DNA of 64,000 bases, from contig JALWRC010000105.1 of NCBI GenBank assembly GCA_027080725.1, positions 1 through 64,000 of the forward strand, in the 5' to 3' direction. This DNA is from Saprospiraceae bacterium (GTDB lineage Bacteria; Bacteroidota; Bacteroidia; Chitinophagales; Saprospiraceae). Positions 54,710 to 63,031 of the stretch are shown here, piece by piece. Position 1 is the first letter of the stretch, and each line of letters begins with the position of its first letter. The notes beneath the pieces were generated by a model. That model was given only the letters and a program-made list of their open reading frames with translations, made no database searches and was not told the DNA's origin. Made by a program: the position numbers and the translations under genes.

Positions 54710-55150
54710 ATGACTTATTGGCAAATTTGGCTTAGTATCGGTCTGGTGCTCTTTGCACTGGAGGTTTTTACCTCAGGATTTGTACTGGGATGTCTCGGAA
54801 TAGGGGCATTTCTAACGGTACTATTTACCCTAATCGTTGACACTTCGCTTCCTTATCAACTGATCATTTTTGCCATCGGCTCTTTATTGAGTCTCTTCTT
54901 TATCCGCCCACTCGTGACACGTCTTTATGGCGAGGATGTACCGATGAATATCTATTCGTTGGTGGGCAAAATTGCGATTGTAAGCAAGGATTTTGACCCT
55001 AACACCCACATCGGGCGGGTTAAAATTGACGGAGACGATTGGCGGGCACTTGTAGAGACAGAAGAAGATGCTTCTGAATTGAGTATAGGAAGCCCGGTTA
55101 GCATCGTCAGAGTGGACAGCAATACTTTGATTATAAAACCTAAAAAATAA
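54710..55150 (+). CDS. NfeD family membrane protein
   Basis: Inner-membrane protein of 146 residues. It begins MTYWQIWLSIGLVLFALEV, with three hydrophobic helices to about residue 75, and ends in a soluble OB-fold (VGKIAIVSKDFDPNTHIGRV near 90). NfeD partners SPFH/stomatin proteins, and one follows 7 bp downstream, so the two form a membrane-microdomain pair. The start at 54710 is preferred to 54629 because the extra 27 residues are poorly conserved and would overlap the kdsC leader. Confidence 0.85.
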   Translation: MTYWQIWLSIGLVLFALEVFTSGFVLGCLGIGAFLTVLFTLIVDTSLPYQLIIFAIGSLLSLFFIRPLVTRLYGEDVPMNIYSLVGKIAIVSKDFDPNTHIGRVKIDGDDWRALVETEEDASELSIGSPVSIVRVDSNTLIIKPKK

Positions 55151-55157
55151 GACCCAT

Positions 55158-56165
55158 ATGATTTTCGCTCTCAGTTTTCTAGGCGGTGCTTCTACGGTAG
55201 CCATCGCTCTTTTGGTATTTGCTGTTTTTGTTCTTGCCAAAGGACTAAAAATTATCAAACAGTCGGAAGCCATGATCGTCGAGCGCCTCGGAAAATACCG
55301 CAAAACACTCCACGCCGGATTGAACATCATTATCCCCTTTATTGATGCCCCACGGCAAATACACTGGAGGTATTTGCGAGTGAGCAGAGATGGACGTAAA
55401 ATACCGGTGATTACCACACGGGACCGCATAGACTTGCGGGAAACCGTCTATGATTTCCCCAAGCAAAACGTCATCACGCGTGATAATGTCGTCACAGAGA
55501 TCAATGCGCTCCTTTATTTCCAGGTAGTGGATCCGGTAAAGGCCGTCTATGAAATCGCCAATCTCCCCAATGCGATCGAAAAACTCACCCAGACGACCCT
55601 TCGTAATGTCATCGGCGAAATGGATTTGGATGACTGTCTGAGTTCGCGGGATGTCATCAATATGAAATTGCGCGAAATCCTCGACGATGCGACCAACAAA
55701 TGGGGTGTCAAGGTCAATCGCGTCGAACTCCAGGACATCAATCCTCCTAATGACATCCGTGCAGCCATGGAAAAACAAATGCGCGCCGAACGAGACAAGC
55801 GCGCTCAAATCATAGAAGCGGAAGGACTCAAACGCGCACAAATCCTCGAAGCCGAGGGAAGCAAAATCTCCGCCATCACAAAAGCAGAAGGTATTAAAGA
55901 CGCAGACATTCTGGAAGCGGAAGGAAAATCGAAAGCTCGTAAGCTCAAAGCGGCAGCAGAGGCTGAAGCCATCAAATTGGTTACCGAGGCCATCAAAGAC
56001 GGTAAAGCCGGAGACCCAACCAATTACCTCGTAGCTATTAAGTATGTCGATGCGCTCGAACGCATGGCGGAGGGGCAAGACAATAAGGTCGTATATATGC
56101 CTTATGAGATATCCGGAGTCCTCAGCTCTATCGGTGGGATTAAGGACTTGGTGAAGGAGAAATAA
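55158..56165 (+). CDS. SPFH domain / stomatin-like (paraslipin) protein
   Basis: Membrane-anchored scaffold of 335 residues. One N-terminal helix (about 8-30), then SEAMIVERLGKYRKTLHAGLN and FIDAPRQIHWRYLRVS, and the typical SPFH block NVVTEINALLYFQVVDPVKA. The C-terminal half is a long coiled coil with Ala/Glu-rich repeats (EAEGLKRAQILEAEGSK and its relatives, about 215-280). Members build lipid microdomains and associate with proteases. It is an operon partner of the NfeD gene (7-bp gap). Confidence 0.93.
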   Translation: MIFALSFLGGASTVAIALLVFAVFVLAKGLKIIKQSEAMIVERLGKYRKTLHAGLNIIIPFIDAPRQIHWRYLRVSRDGRKIPVITTRDRIDLRETVYDFPKQNVITRDNVVTEINALLYFQVVDPVKAVYEIANLPNAIEKLTQTTLRNVIGEMDLDDCLSSRDVINMKLREILDDATNKWGVKVNRVELQDINPPNDIRAAMEKQMRAERDKRAQIIEAEGLKRAQILEAEGSKISAITKAEGIKDADILEAEGKSKARKLKAAAEAEAIKLVTEAIKDGKAGDPTNYLVAIKYVDALERMAEGQDNKVVYMPYEISGVLSSIGGIKDLVKEK

Positions 56166-56321
56166 TACACCACTACGGTAGAGGGTTAACTACGCTTGTT
56201 TTGAAACTAGTGCGTCAGGAACAAAGTTCATCTAGTATAGAGTGTATAGACGCAATGCATTGCATCTTCGGTTGCTAAGGGTAATTATTTCATGCGCGTA
56301 GCACTCATCGATCGTTTCCCT
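56166..56321. other. intergenic with a REP-like palindrome
   Basis: Between convergent SPFH and hydrolase genes. The only feature seen is the palindrome at 56248-56267. No strong terminator with a T run was found. Confidence 0.5.
56248..56267. repeat. REP-like palindrome
   Basis: AGACGCAATGCATTGCATCT is palindromic apart from one mismatched pair. Similar GCAATGCATTGC palindromes are dispersed in many bacterial genomes. Only one copy in this window. Confidence 0.5.
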
Positions 56322-57539
56322 TCAATCCTCATAATCCACCCATTCGGTATGGATGACGCTACTCTGTTGTAAGGTCTTGTGCACCGGGCATTTTGCTGCT
56401 ATTTGGAGGAGGCGTTTGATTTGGGCTTCAGAAAGTTCCCCCTCGAAATCCAATGATTTGTAAAACACATTTTGCATTGGGTTTCCATCGAGATTTTCGC
56501 AATCCTCACAATGCTCGCGCCTATAATTGACATAGGTTCGCACTGCTTCCAGCGGCCATTCTTTCCGTCTGGCATACATCATTAATGTGATATCGGTACA
56601 TGCCGCAAGAGCCGCCGAGAGCAATTCGTAAGGAGTCGGACCAAAGTCGTTGCCTCCATAGGTTTCGGGTTCATCCACAATGAGGCCATGTTGTCGCATG
56701 CGCACTTGCGTGTCATACCCTTCATCATCGAGATAAGCGACCACCTTACCCCGTGGATTAATGGAGGGCTCGGCGGGTGCTTCTATGTACAATCCGGCCC
56801 ATTGGGCGATTACTCCACCGACGTATAGCGAATGTTTCTTATTGGAAAGCAGGTGATTTGCCCCGGGAACAGAAATAAAACTCTTTGGATGACGGGCGGC
56901 CTTATAGATTTCAGCTGCATTGGATACCGGAACGATTTCATCCGCCGGTGAATGAATGATGAGAATGGGAACATCGAGTTCGTTGAGTGCCCGATCCATA
57001 TTGTGTTGTCGGATATCATCCAAAAATTGTTTTTTTATCATAAAAGAGCGTGGCCCGATACGGACCACAGCATAGCCCTTGTGCTCGATATCATCCAACT
57101 TGCCGCCAAACAACCGGAGTACGTGCTCCGCACATGAGGGCGCTCCAATGGTAGCTACCGCACGGACTGAAGGGATTTTGCTCGCAGCAAATATCACCGC
57201 TGCCCCACCCAAAGAATGCCCTACCAACAAAGAAGGAGCAAAAAAATGAGCGGTCAGGTATTGGGCCGCAGCTACAATGTCTTCGATATTGGAGCTGAAG
57301 TTCATCTCCGAAAAATCGCCTTCGCTCTCCCCAAGGCCCGTGAAGTCAAAGCGCAGCACTGCAAACCCTTCCATATTGAGGGTTCGTGTGATGTTGCGCA
57401 TGGCAGAGAGGTCTTTGCTCAGCGTAAAACCATGGGCCATCACCGCCCAAGCGATCGGATGCCTATCCGGTGGAAAGTCCAACCGCGCAGACAATAACGC
57501 GCCGGAAGACCCGGAAAATTGAATTTTCTTATACTGCAT
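56322..57539 (-). CDS. alpha/beta hydrolase fused to an OsmC domain
   Basis: Fusion protein of 405 residues. The N-terminal alpha/beta hydrolase domain has MAHGFTLSKDLS, the nucleophile elbow LLVGHSLGGAA near residue 108 and a late PGANHLLS with the catalytic His near 220. The C-terminal OsmC domain (about 260-400) has YELLSAALAACTDITLMMYARRK with the redox Cys and ends CPVHKTLQQS with the second Cys, so both peroxidatic cysteines are present. This bifunctional architecture is known from many bacteria, and probably links an esterase to detoxification of organic hydroperoxides. Confidence 0.9.
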   Translation of the reverse strand: MQYKKIQFSGSSGALLSARLDFPPDRHPIAWAVMAHGFTLSKDLSAMRNITRTLNMEGFAVLRFDFTGLGESEGDFSEMNFSSNIEDIVAAAQYLTAHFFAPSLLVGHSLGGAAVIFAASKIPSVRAVATIGAPSCAEHVLRLFGGKLDDIEHKGYAVVRIGPRSFMIKKQFLDDIRQHNMDRALNELDVPILIIHSPADEIVPVSNAAEIYKAARHPKSFISVPGANHLLSNKKHSLYVGGVIAQWAGLYIEAPAEPSINPRGKVVAYLDDEGYDTQVRMRQHGLIVDEPETYGGNDFGPTPYELLSAALAACTDITLMMYARRKEWPLEAVRTYVNYRREHCEDCENLDGNPMQNVFYKSLDFEGELSEAQIKRLLQIAAKCPVHKTLQQSSVIHTEWVDYED

Positions 57540-57549
57540 AATTATACGT

Positions 57550-58887
57550 TTAATAAGGAAGAACTGCCAAAGGCAGTTTCGCTTTACTCGTTATGAAATA
57601 GTAGAGACCTGGTGGTAATCCGGTGATGTCCACTGTCGCCTCAGCATCCAAAACCCCGTTTAAAGTCCTGTTTCCCGCGGCGGAGACAATGGAATAGGGC
57701 ACAGGAAAACGGTCTCCCATTAGTGAACAAAGATAAATGACCCTATTGGCAGGGTTGGGACAAATCCGGATACTACCACTGCTCTTGTTATCCCCTTCGA
57801 CCACCTTTGTTATGCGCTGTCCGGTAACCCGTAGAATAGCATCACTCACCTGTTGCCGCTCCCGCATCCCTCCCATCAAATAAATGGTAGAATCATTGGT
57901 CGCAGCGGCCCCGCGGAGATCCATGGGCAGACCGGGCAAGGGGCCTGACTCCAATACCAAAGGCTGTGACCTCTTTAGAGAAAAAACCCTTTCATCGGGG
58001 GGGACGCCTTTGCCCGTCCGGTAAGCCTTACCATCGTAATTGTAGGTCTCCCCTGAGCCCCCAAACCAATAGGGCTGTTCCTTCAGTTTTGCACAGGCTG
58101 AGCGATAGATTCCGTCAAATCCGGATGGTCTGGAAGAGTGCCACTCGATCCTCGTGGGATGCGCCGAATCTATAATGCCCCATCTAAGTACATTCTGAAT
58201 CGGGAAATTACGCCCATCCGAAGCCCCTCCCAAATAATAAATGGTATCTCCTACGATACATCCGGAAGCCCCAAAGGATTTATATTGCGCATTATTGGGC
58301 ACCGGGTCCGCCGCTGTCCAGGTATTCGAAACAGGATTATAAACTTGCACATTGGAGACATTGGAGCGATTGCTCCACCCTGTTATCACATAAATCAGGC
58401 TGTCCCTCCAGACCGCTTGAACATGGTCGTCTATCGGTACAGGAAGGGGGGCGGCATCAGGTATAAAATGGTTGGCTTCCGTGTCAAAGCGATGCACTCT
58501 CAGGGAGGACTTCTCCGCACCGTTTTTATAGACGTGGTACCCGCCAATGATATAAATGATGCGACCTATTCTGGAAGCCGCCATCGCAATCTTCCCCCTC
58601 GAATCCGGAATATCTTCTATCCTTTGAACCTGCCGGCTTATCGTATTATAACGGTAGGAGCGCAAATGAATTCCATTGTACTTCTTCGTTTTATCCAATC
58701 CCCCAAATGCATAAACAAAGGGAGTATCGCTGACCGTTGCCGACACCACTGCGGTATTGGTGAGGGGTTCCGGAAGATACCCTACGGTGTCGATATGCCA
58801 TTGTTTATCCTGCGTATGGCTTTGCCGGGTGCACAATACGACAAGGAAGATAAAGGAGATGCGAAAGAAGAAACCATCTGTTTTCAT
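57550..58887 (-). CDS. secreted kelch-repeat protein with T9SS-like C-terminus
   Basis: Exported protein of 445 residues with a signal peptide (MKTDGFFFRISFIFLVVLC, cut near QSHTQ). Six or so kelch blades are visible as repeats ending in G-G (for example FVYAFGGLDKTKKY, IIYIIGGYHVY, DTIYYLGGASDGRN, TIYLMGGMRER). The C-terminal 70 residues look like a type A T9SS domain (ICPNPANRVIYLCS, then LPPGLYYFIT). The ATG at 58887 is used because the 17 upstream codons contain the over-represented 13-mer and no signal-like residues. It has no assigned ligand. Confidence 0.85.
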   Translation of the reverse strand: MKTDGFFFRISFIFLVVLCTRQSHTQDKQWHIDTVGYLPEPLTNTAVVSATVSDTPFVYAFGGLDKTKKYNGIHLRSYRYNTISRQVQRIEDIPDSRGKIAMAASRIGRIIYIIGGYHVYKNGAEKSSLRVHRFDTEANHFIPDAAPLPVPIDDHVQAVWRDSLIYVITGWSNRSNVSNVQVYNPVSNTWTAADPVPNNAQYKSFGASGCIVGDTIYYLGGASDGRNFPIQNVLRWGIIDSAHPTRIEWHSSRPSGFDGIYRSACAKLKEQPYWFGGSGETYNYDGKAYRTGKGVPPDERVFSLKRSQPLVLESGPLPGLPMDLRGAAATNDSTIYLMGGMRERQQVSDAILRVTGQRITKVVEGDNKSSGSIRICPNPANRVIYLCSLMGDRFPVPYSIVSAAGNRTLNGVLDAEATVDITGLPPGLYYFITSKAKLPLAVLPY

Positions 58888-58909
58888 GCATGATATATTA
58901 CTGTATTCA

Positions 58910-58922
58910 ACCATTTCATACC
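58910..58922 (+). repeat. over-represented 13-mer ACCATTTCATACC (one of six exact copies)
   Basis: Exact copies at 1358-1370, 15588-15600, 24002-24014, 58910-58922 and 63000-63012 (plus strand) and 47470-47482 (minus strand). The 11-base core ACCATTTCATA occurs additionally at 36444-36454 and, on the minus strand, at 19391-19401, 38594-38604 and 62616-62626. Copies lie in intergenic DNA, in leaders and inside genes, in all three reading frames. Function unknown. Confidence 0.85.
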
Positions 58923-59017
58923 AAAAGCAAAAATGCATTATTTTATTGAAAGGAATAGCACTTTCCTACCCTACTCCACCGTAATGTCGTATGGCTTACT
59001 TTGTAGCATAAAGCGCA

Positions 59018-60130
59018 TCATATCTTCACATAAATCCCCTTGCGATCCATCGCGAAGAGTATCGCCCAAATGAGCAGCATATAAACCAAAGCAAATGCGA
59101 ACGACCCCGGGTAGTTGCCCAATACGGGCTGGAAAACACGGGTAAAAAGCCAATGGTATCCGTTCTCAATGGTGCCATCAGCTTTGGTGTATTTCCACAC
59201 ATAGAGCATGATTTTGACAAAGAAAATCGAAAGGACAAACCCCATCAAGGCATTGCGTCCAAAGACCAAAAAAAAGTAGTTTCCCCGCTTCCAATTAATA
59301 ATATCAAGCAGATAGGCCAATCCGGCCAATATAACGATGCCCAGCCCGGTCGTCAGCAATACATAGGAACTCGACCAAAGACTCTTGTTGATCGGGAAAA
59401 AGAAATCGACGAGGTAGGCTAAGACTACTAGAGCCAACCCCAAGGCGGCACTGGCCCGAAGGAATGGGACGGTCACTTTCTGAACCTTCATCTGATAGCC
59501 AAACAAAAATCCACTTATCGTGGTTACCACCGCAGGAAATGTGCTCCATATCCCCTCGGGGTCAAATGCGATGCCCAAACCACGCCAGAGGTGCTTCTCC
59601 CCCAAGACAGCTAGATCGATCCTCCGCGGCAAGTTGGCCTCAAGTGAAAACGGGTCTTGCCCGCCCCAATACCAAAGACTCCACCAATAAACCGCCAAGA
59701 TAAGGAGCCCTAAAATCAACAAATGGCGACGCGAAAACAACGCAACCGCAAAAGAAGCGAGCAAATACACCCAAGCTATGCGCGGCAATACTCCCATCCA
59801 TCGAAAGGTCTCAATATCAAATCCCGTAAACGGGAAAGCTCGCAGGGCCCAGCCAATGAGCAATATCACTGCCCATCTGCGCAGCACTTTCTTAGTAAAA
59901 GACGGACTTATCCGGTAGTCATACTTCGCAAAAGAGAAGGCCATGGACACGCCCATGATGAATAGAAAAAATGGAAAAACCAGGTCCGTGGGGGTCCACC
60001 CGTGCCAATGCGCATGCCTGAAAGGGGGATAGACATAAGACCAACTTCCGGGGGTATTGACGATAATCATGAGTGCGATGGTCATCCCTCGAAAAACGTC
60101 AATGGATACAATTCTTGATGAAACTTTCAT
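59018..60130 (-). CDS. DUF5009 / NagX-like acyltransferase-family membrane protein
   Basis: Integral membrane protein of 370 residues with ten or so helices. The opening SIDVFRGMTIALMIIVNTPG, then PTDLVFPFFLFIMGVSMAFSF, is the signature of the DUF5009/heparan-alpha-glucosaminide N-acetyltransferase family (HGSNAT-like, YeiB/NagX). These catalyse acetyl transfer to glucosamine ends of surface glycans. The start at 60130 was chosen over 60169 because a TAnnTTTG-type box (60167-60174) ends 36 bases upstream. Substrate not determinable. Confidence 0.87.
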   Translation of the reverse strand: MKVSSRIVSIDVFRGMTIALMIIVNTPGSWSYVYPPFRHAHWHGWTPTDLVFPFFLFIMGVSMAFSFAKYDYRISPSFTKKVLRRWAVILLIGWALRAFPFTGFDIETFRWMGVLPRIAWVYLLASFAVALFSRRHLLILGLLILAVYWWSLWYWGGQDPFSLEANLPRRIDLAVLGEKHLWRGLGIAFDPEGIWSTFPAVVTTISGFLFGYQMKVQKVTVPFLRASAALGLALVVLAYLVDFFFPINKSLWSSSYVLLTTGLGIVILAGLAYLLDIINWKRGNYFFLVFGRNALMGFVLSIFFVKIMLYVWKYTKADGTIENGYHWLFTRVFQPVLGNYPGSFAFALVYMLLIWAILFAMDRKGIYVKI

Positions 60131-60166
60131 GAACTTTGTTTTGTAGAAAGGGGCAAAACATTTCAA

Positions 60167-60174
60167 CAAAGTTA
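60167..60174 (-). promoter_or_regulatory. -7 box upstream of DUF5009 gene
   Basis: TAACTTTG on the minus strand fits TAnnTTTG; its end lies 36 bases before the ATG at 60130. Confidence 0.45.
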
Positions 60175-60400
60175 GTAAAATAATTATGGTACGTCTCCTG
60201 GGTCACTGTGTGTACTACAAACTGCACAAAAATGAGCCTTCGCATTGTTTTGTCACTATTTTTGCAAACAACACTTCTCACGTATTTACACTATTGTGCC
60301 GGGCAAAAATACCGCCAAAACGGCTTTGGGTGCTCTTATTAGTGTCTGCCAGAGAACTATCAAATTTTATGAAATGAGAGATTTTGGATGAGCTTTTTCG

Positions 60401-60446
60401 TTTTTCTCAACTCACTGATGCCCGGGCATCAGTGAGTTGAGAAAAA
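60401..60446. repeat. 46-bp perfect palindrome without spacer
   Basis: Two 23-base arms meet at CCCGGG (60421-60426) with no spacer; the left arm starts TTTTTCTCAACTCACTGATG. Neither strand has a T run after the stem, so it does not have the shape of an intrinsic terminator. It lies between two leftward genes. Confidence 0.9.
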
Positions 60447-60610
60447 TAAAAAGATCGACAAAAGATACATTTCTAATTTTGAAGAGTTCTCTTGCATACA
60501 CTATTTACCCTGCACTTCGCTGTCGCTTGTACAGGGCTACAAAGATGGCATCCCTACGGGATTGTTTCAATTTCTTAAATCAAAAAAGTGCACTTTGTAA
60601 TACACACGGG

Positions 60611-61828
60611 TCACTTCAGGTGGCACCCGGATGTCTCCACCTCATTCTTGATGGAATCCTGTAAATTCGCACGACGCAAATACCGGAACCTCCAATCTTT
60701 GGGAAGCTCCGGCTGCCCTGCATCGACCCAGGCCGTCATCCACAGCGAGCCTATACCACGTATAGCGGCGCGCATTCTGTCTTCCACCATGTCGTGCATG
60801 GATGATTCGTATTGGGAAGCAAACTCGGAAGATTCTTTCCGGACGATCTGCCCACTACGTTCGATAAATTGATATTGCTTATCTGCGGGAATTGCATTTC
60901 TAAGCGAATCCTCCACATGGAGCACCCTATCTACGAGCCGGTGAGAAGAACGGACGACATTCGATGCCCATTGCTCGACATCATCGATATACTTGGCCTT
61001 ACCTGCAAACAAATCAAATTCCCGTTCGGCCATGAGTTCGGGAATGCGCGTCTCCCAAAATGCGTGAATGCCCTCCTGCCCCGTTTTTTGTCCGTCGTAA
61101 TTGGAAGTGGTGTGCAAGGGGACATGCGCATCCGCTATGTAATGCCCCAAATCCGCTGAAATCCGAATAATAGCAGCATAACGATGGTGCTCGAATGCAT
61201 TCCTCAAACGGCGATACTGATAGGCTATAATAAAAGGCACGACACCGTGCTTGGCTCCATGAATCCCCTGATAACAATCATACTGTGAAAATCCGGAAAA
61301 AAACACGGGAAAATCCTCCAAAACTTGCTCTTCGGGAAGTTGCATTAAGAGGGCAGCTGACAGCGAATCCAAATATGTTAGAACGTTGTTGGACACATCC
61401 ACCTCGCTTTTTAAGCTATCCCTCGAATAAATCATCGTATCGCGCCCATGTATGAGTTTCAAATAATAAAACTTCATCGCAAAGCTGTCCCAGGCTGCCG
61501 GCAGATTCCTCCCGGCATCATCCCAATAGTCCAAATCGATGTAATGCCGGATGGCTTCATGAGACGAACTGTACCTCCGTCTATCCGGGTCCACGGCATG
61601 TTCGTAGAGATAGGAGGCATTGGTCTTATAAAAAGGGAGCATGTCGTAAGGGAGGGTAAATACCGCATACTTGTTGATCAACTTATGCGGATAGAATCCC
61701 CATGGAACAGAAGTATTTTCTCCCATCAAAGAAAGCGCAAATACAACCAATACAAACAAGACGCTCAGCGAAAGGAACTTACTTGCGCATGACGAAAAAA
61801 TCCGGGTATTTTGCAAATATTTTCTCAA
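60611..61828 (-). CDS. zinc-dependent phospholipase C family protein
   Basis: Exported protein of 405 residues with a signal-like segment (KFLSLSVLFVLVVFALSLMG). Bacteroidota zinc-dependent phospholipase C / S1-P1 nuclease-like signature: WGFYPHKLINKYAVFTLP near residue 43, RRYSSSHEAIRHYIDLDYWD with metal ligands, GHYIADAHVPLHTTSNYDGQ near 226 and IHAFWETRIPEL near 255. The zinc-binding His and Asp residues are all present. Hydrolyses phospholipid or nucleic-acid phosphodiesters; which is not known. The ATG at 61828 overlaps the DUF4340 stop by 50 bp, so the start could be later, but a clean later ATG would remove the signal. Confidence 0.85.
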   Translation of the reverse strand: MRKYLQNTRIFSSCASKFLSLSVLFVLVVFALSLMGENTSVPWGFYPHKLINKYAVFTLPYDMLPFYKTNASYLYEHAVDPDRRRYSSSHEAIRHYIDLDYWDDAGRNLPAAWDSFAMKFYYLKLIHGRDTMIYSRDSLKSEVDVSNNVLTYLDSLSAALLMQLPEEQVLEDFPVFFSGFSQYDCYQGIHGAKHGVVPFIIAYQYRRLRNAFEHHRYAAIIRISADLGHYIADAHVPLHTTSNYDGQKTGQEGIHAFWETRIPELMAEREFDLFAGKAKYIDDVEQWASNVVRSSHRLVDRVLHVEDSLRNAIPADKQYQFIERSGQIVRKESSEFASQYESSMHDMVEDRMRAAIRGIGSLWMTAWVDAGQPELPKDWRFRYLRRANLQDSIKNEVETSGCHLK

Positions 61829-62795
61829 TTAGGGGTCTTTGGACCAGTACCAGGTCATTATCATTTACCTTACAAACATAGCGAAAAAAATCGGGACTGG
61901 CAGGTGAATACCCTTTGATATCGATTTTTCCCTTTTCCGCATTAAAGGGAAAGACCTGGATAGCGATGCTCTTATCTCCTGTTGATAAGTGTACATTGGC
62001 GAAAGGGACAACATTGGGTAAGGTGTCACGAATAGGGTTTTTATTGATAAAACCCTCCACTTCGACCTTACTAAAATGGTACAAATAATCCTCTAACAAG
62101 CTTTGATTCGGCTCGCTGCCGGTTGGGCGGGGTGTGCCCTGGGCCAAGGGACTTATCACAAGAGATTGTCCGGCTTTCTGTTGGATTCTAAACCCATCCC
62201 CTTCTGCATATGGATATTCGACGGTGACCTCTTTGATTTGGGAGGGTTTATAAGGAAAGATAAACGGGTCCCGCAAGTCATCTATCGTAAGGTCAAAGAC
62301 GGCCCGGACGTCGCCATCCGTCAGTTTTTTGTGAATCACAAAAGGCTGGTCGCTTCCGGCCAACATCGCGTAAGTGCCATAGCTATCCGGAGGCGTACCG
62401 CCCAGATAGATGGTTTTCATATTATTGCCATCCTTGTCGTACACCTCTATTTTCATAGCGTGATTGGCGAGATTGTGCATCACATTGAGATACGCTTTTC
62501 GGGGAGGTTTATACTGGATGGTTAAATCGTGTAAGGTAGCCAACATTCCCTTTACGACAGTTTGATTGGCTGGCATTCCATCGACGGTCCATCTTCCATC
62601 GTCCCCTTTTTCCAGTATGAAATGGTAGCCATTGAGGCGTTTTGCAACGAATATCTTCCGGATGTCTTGAAAGTTTTTAATTGCAAAATTCCGTTCGTAT
62701 TTCAGGAAGTCAGTAGAAGACCCACTCCAATAGTAAACCCCTCCACCTACAGCAATCAAGAGCAACAATAGGAATGGTAATCTATTATTTTTCAT
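61779..62795 (-). CDS. DUF4340 domain membrane protein
   Basis: A 338-residue protein with an N-terminal membrane anchor (MKNNRLPFLLLLLIAVGGGV). The DUF4340 repeats follow, with NFQDIRKIFVAKRL near residue 40, GDDGRWTVDGMPANQTVV near 67 and YLGGTPPDSYGTYAMLAG near 130. The family often follows gldG in Bacteroidota, as here. Function unknown, presumably with the Gld ABC-type transporter (GldA/F/G). Its start is the ATG that ends the hairpin repeat at 62796-62902, which separates it from gldG by 236 bp. Core motif copy at 62616-62626. Confidence 0.85.
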   Translation of the reverse strand: MKNNRLPFLLLLLIAVGGGVYYWSGSSTDFLKYERNFAIKNFQDIRKIFVAKRLNGYHFILEKGDDGRWTVDGMPANQTVVKGMLATLHDLTIQYKPPRKAYLNVMHNLANHAMKIEVYDKDGNNMKTIYLGGTPPDSYGTYAMLAGSDQPFVIHKKLTDGDVRAVFDLTIDDLRDPFIFPYKPSQIKEVTVEYPYAEGDGFRIQQKAGQSLVISPLAQGTPRPTGSEPNQSLLEDYLYHFSKVEVEGFINKNPIRDTLPNVVPFANVHLSTGDKSIAIQVFPFNAEKGKIDIKGYSPASPDFFRYVCKVNDNDLVLVQRPLIEKIFAKYPDFFVMRK

Positions 62796-62902
62796 CTGTC
62801 TGTTTTTTATTGTCTTTCAATGGTCAGATGGAATCTTTGATAAAAAACAATCATGCCGATTGGTAAAAATCCTCGTCAGATTATTTTTTATGTCGATTTC
62901 AT
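62796..62902 (-). repeat. dispersed micro-ORF/hairpin element, copy upstream of the DUF4340 gene
   Basis: Minus strand: micro-ORF ATGAAATCGACATAA (M-K-S-T-stop; first base 62902), a stem ATAAAAAATAAT pairing with ATTGTTTTTTAT (one G-T wobble), the box CATCTGACCATTGAAAGAC and then the ATG at 62795. The sequence differs from the xdhC copies at many positions, but the layout and pairing are kept. Confidence 0.7.
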
Positions 62903-63031
62903 AAAGTGTATTTATTAATTCATTTTTTTAGAAAGAGTACGGCCAAACCGCAGTAACATTCCGCTACTTATATGGCATTTGCCCGGCACATTGTTGCCAA
63001 CCATTTCATACCAACAACAATACAAACATAA

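Larger units (their letters stand above)
60131..60610. other. 480-bp gene-free region with a long perfect palindrome
   Basis: Holds a -7 box for the DUF5009 gene (60167-60174), a 46-bp perfect palindrome (60401-60446) and a short GC-richer stretch near 60520-60560 (TACAGGGCTACAAAGATGGC) that looks like a dispersed repeat but has no second copy in this window. The open frames here (60186-60377 and 60437-60664) are not supported. Confidence 0.5.

Noticed and set aside
55245-56078. 277-codon open frame opposite the SPFH gene
   Set aside because: Antisense to a repetitive Ala/Glu coiled-coil gene; its Phe/Asp/Ile-rich translation mirrors that repeat and has no domain.
58138-58893. 251-codon plus-strand frame opposite the kelch gene
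   Set aside because: Fully antisense to kelch blades with conserved GG motifs. Arg/Ile-rich with no domain.
60401-60446. Intrinsic terminator interpretation of the long palindrome
   Set aside because: Neither strand has a T run after the stem; the 3' end of the stem is A-rich on both strands.
60437-60664. 75-codon ORF in the gene-free region
   Set aside because: Begins inside the palindrome, overlaps the end of the phospholipase gene on the other strand and has no domain.
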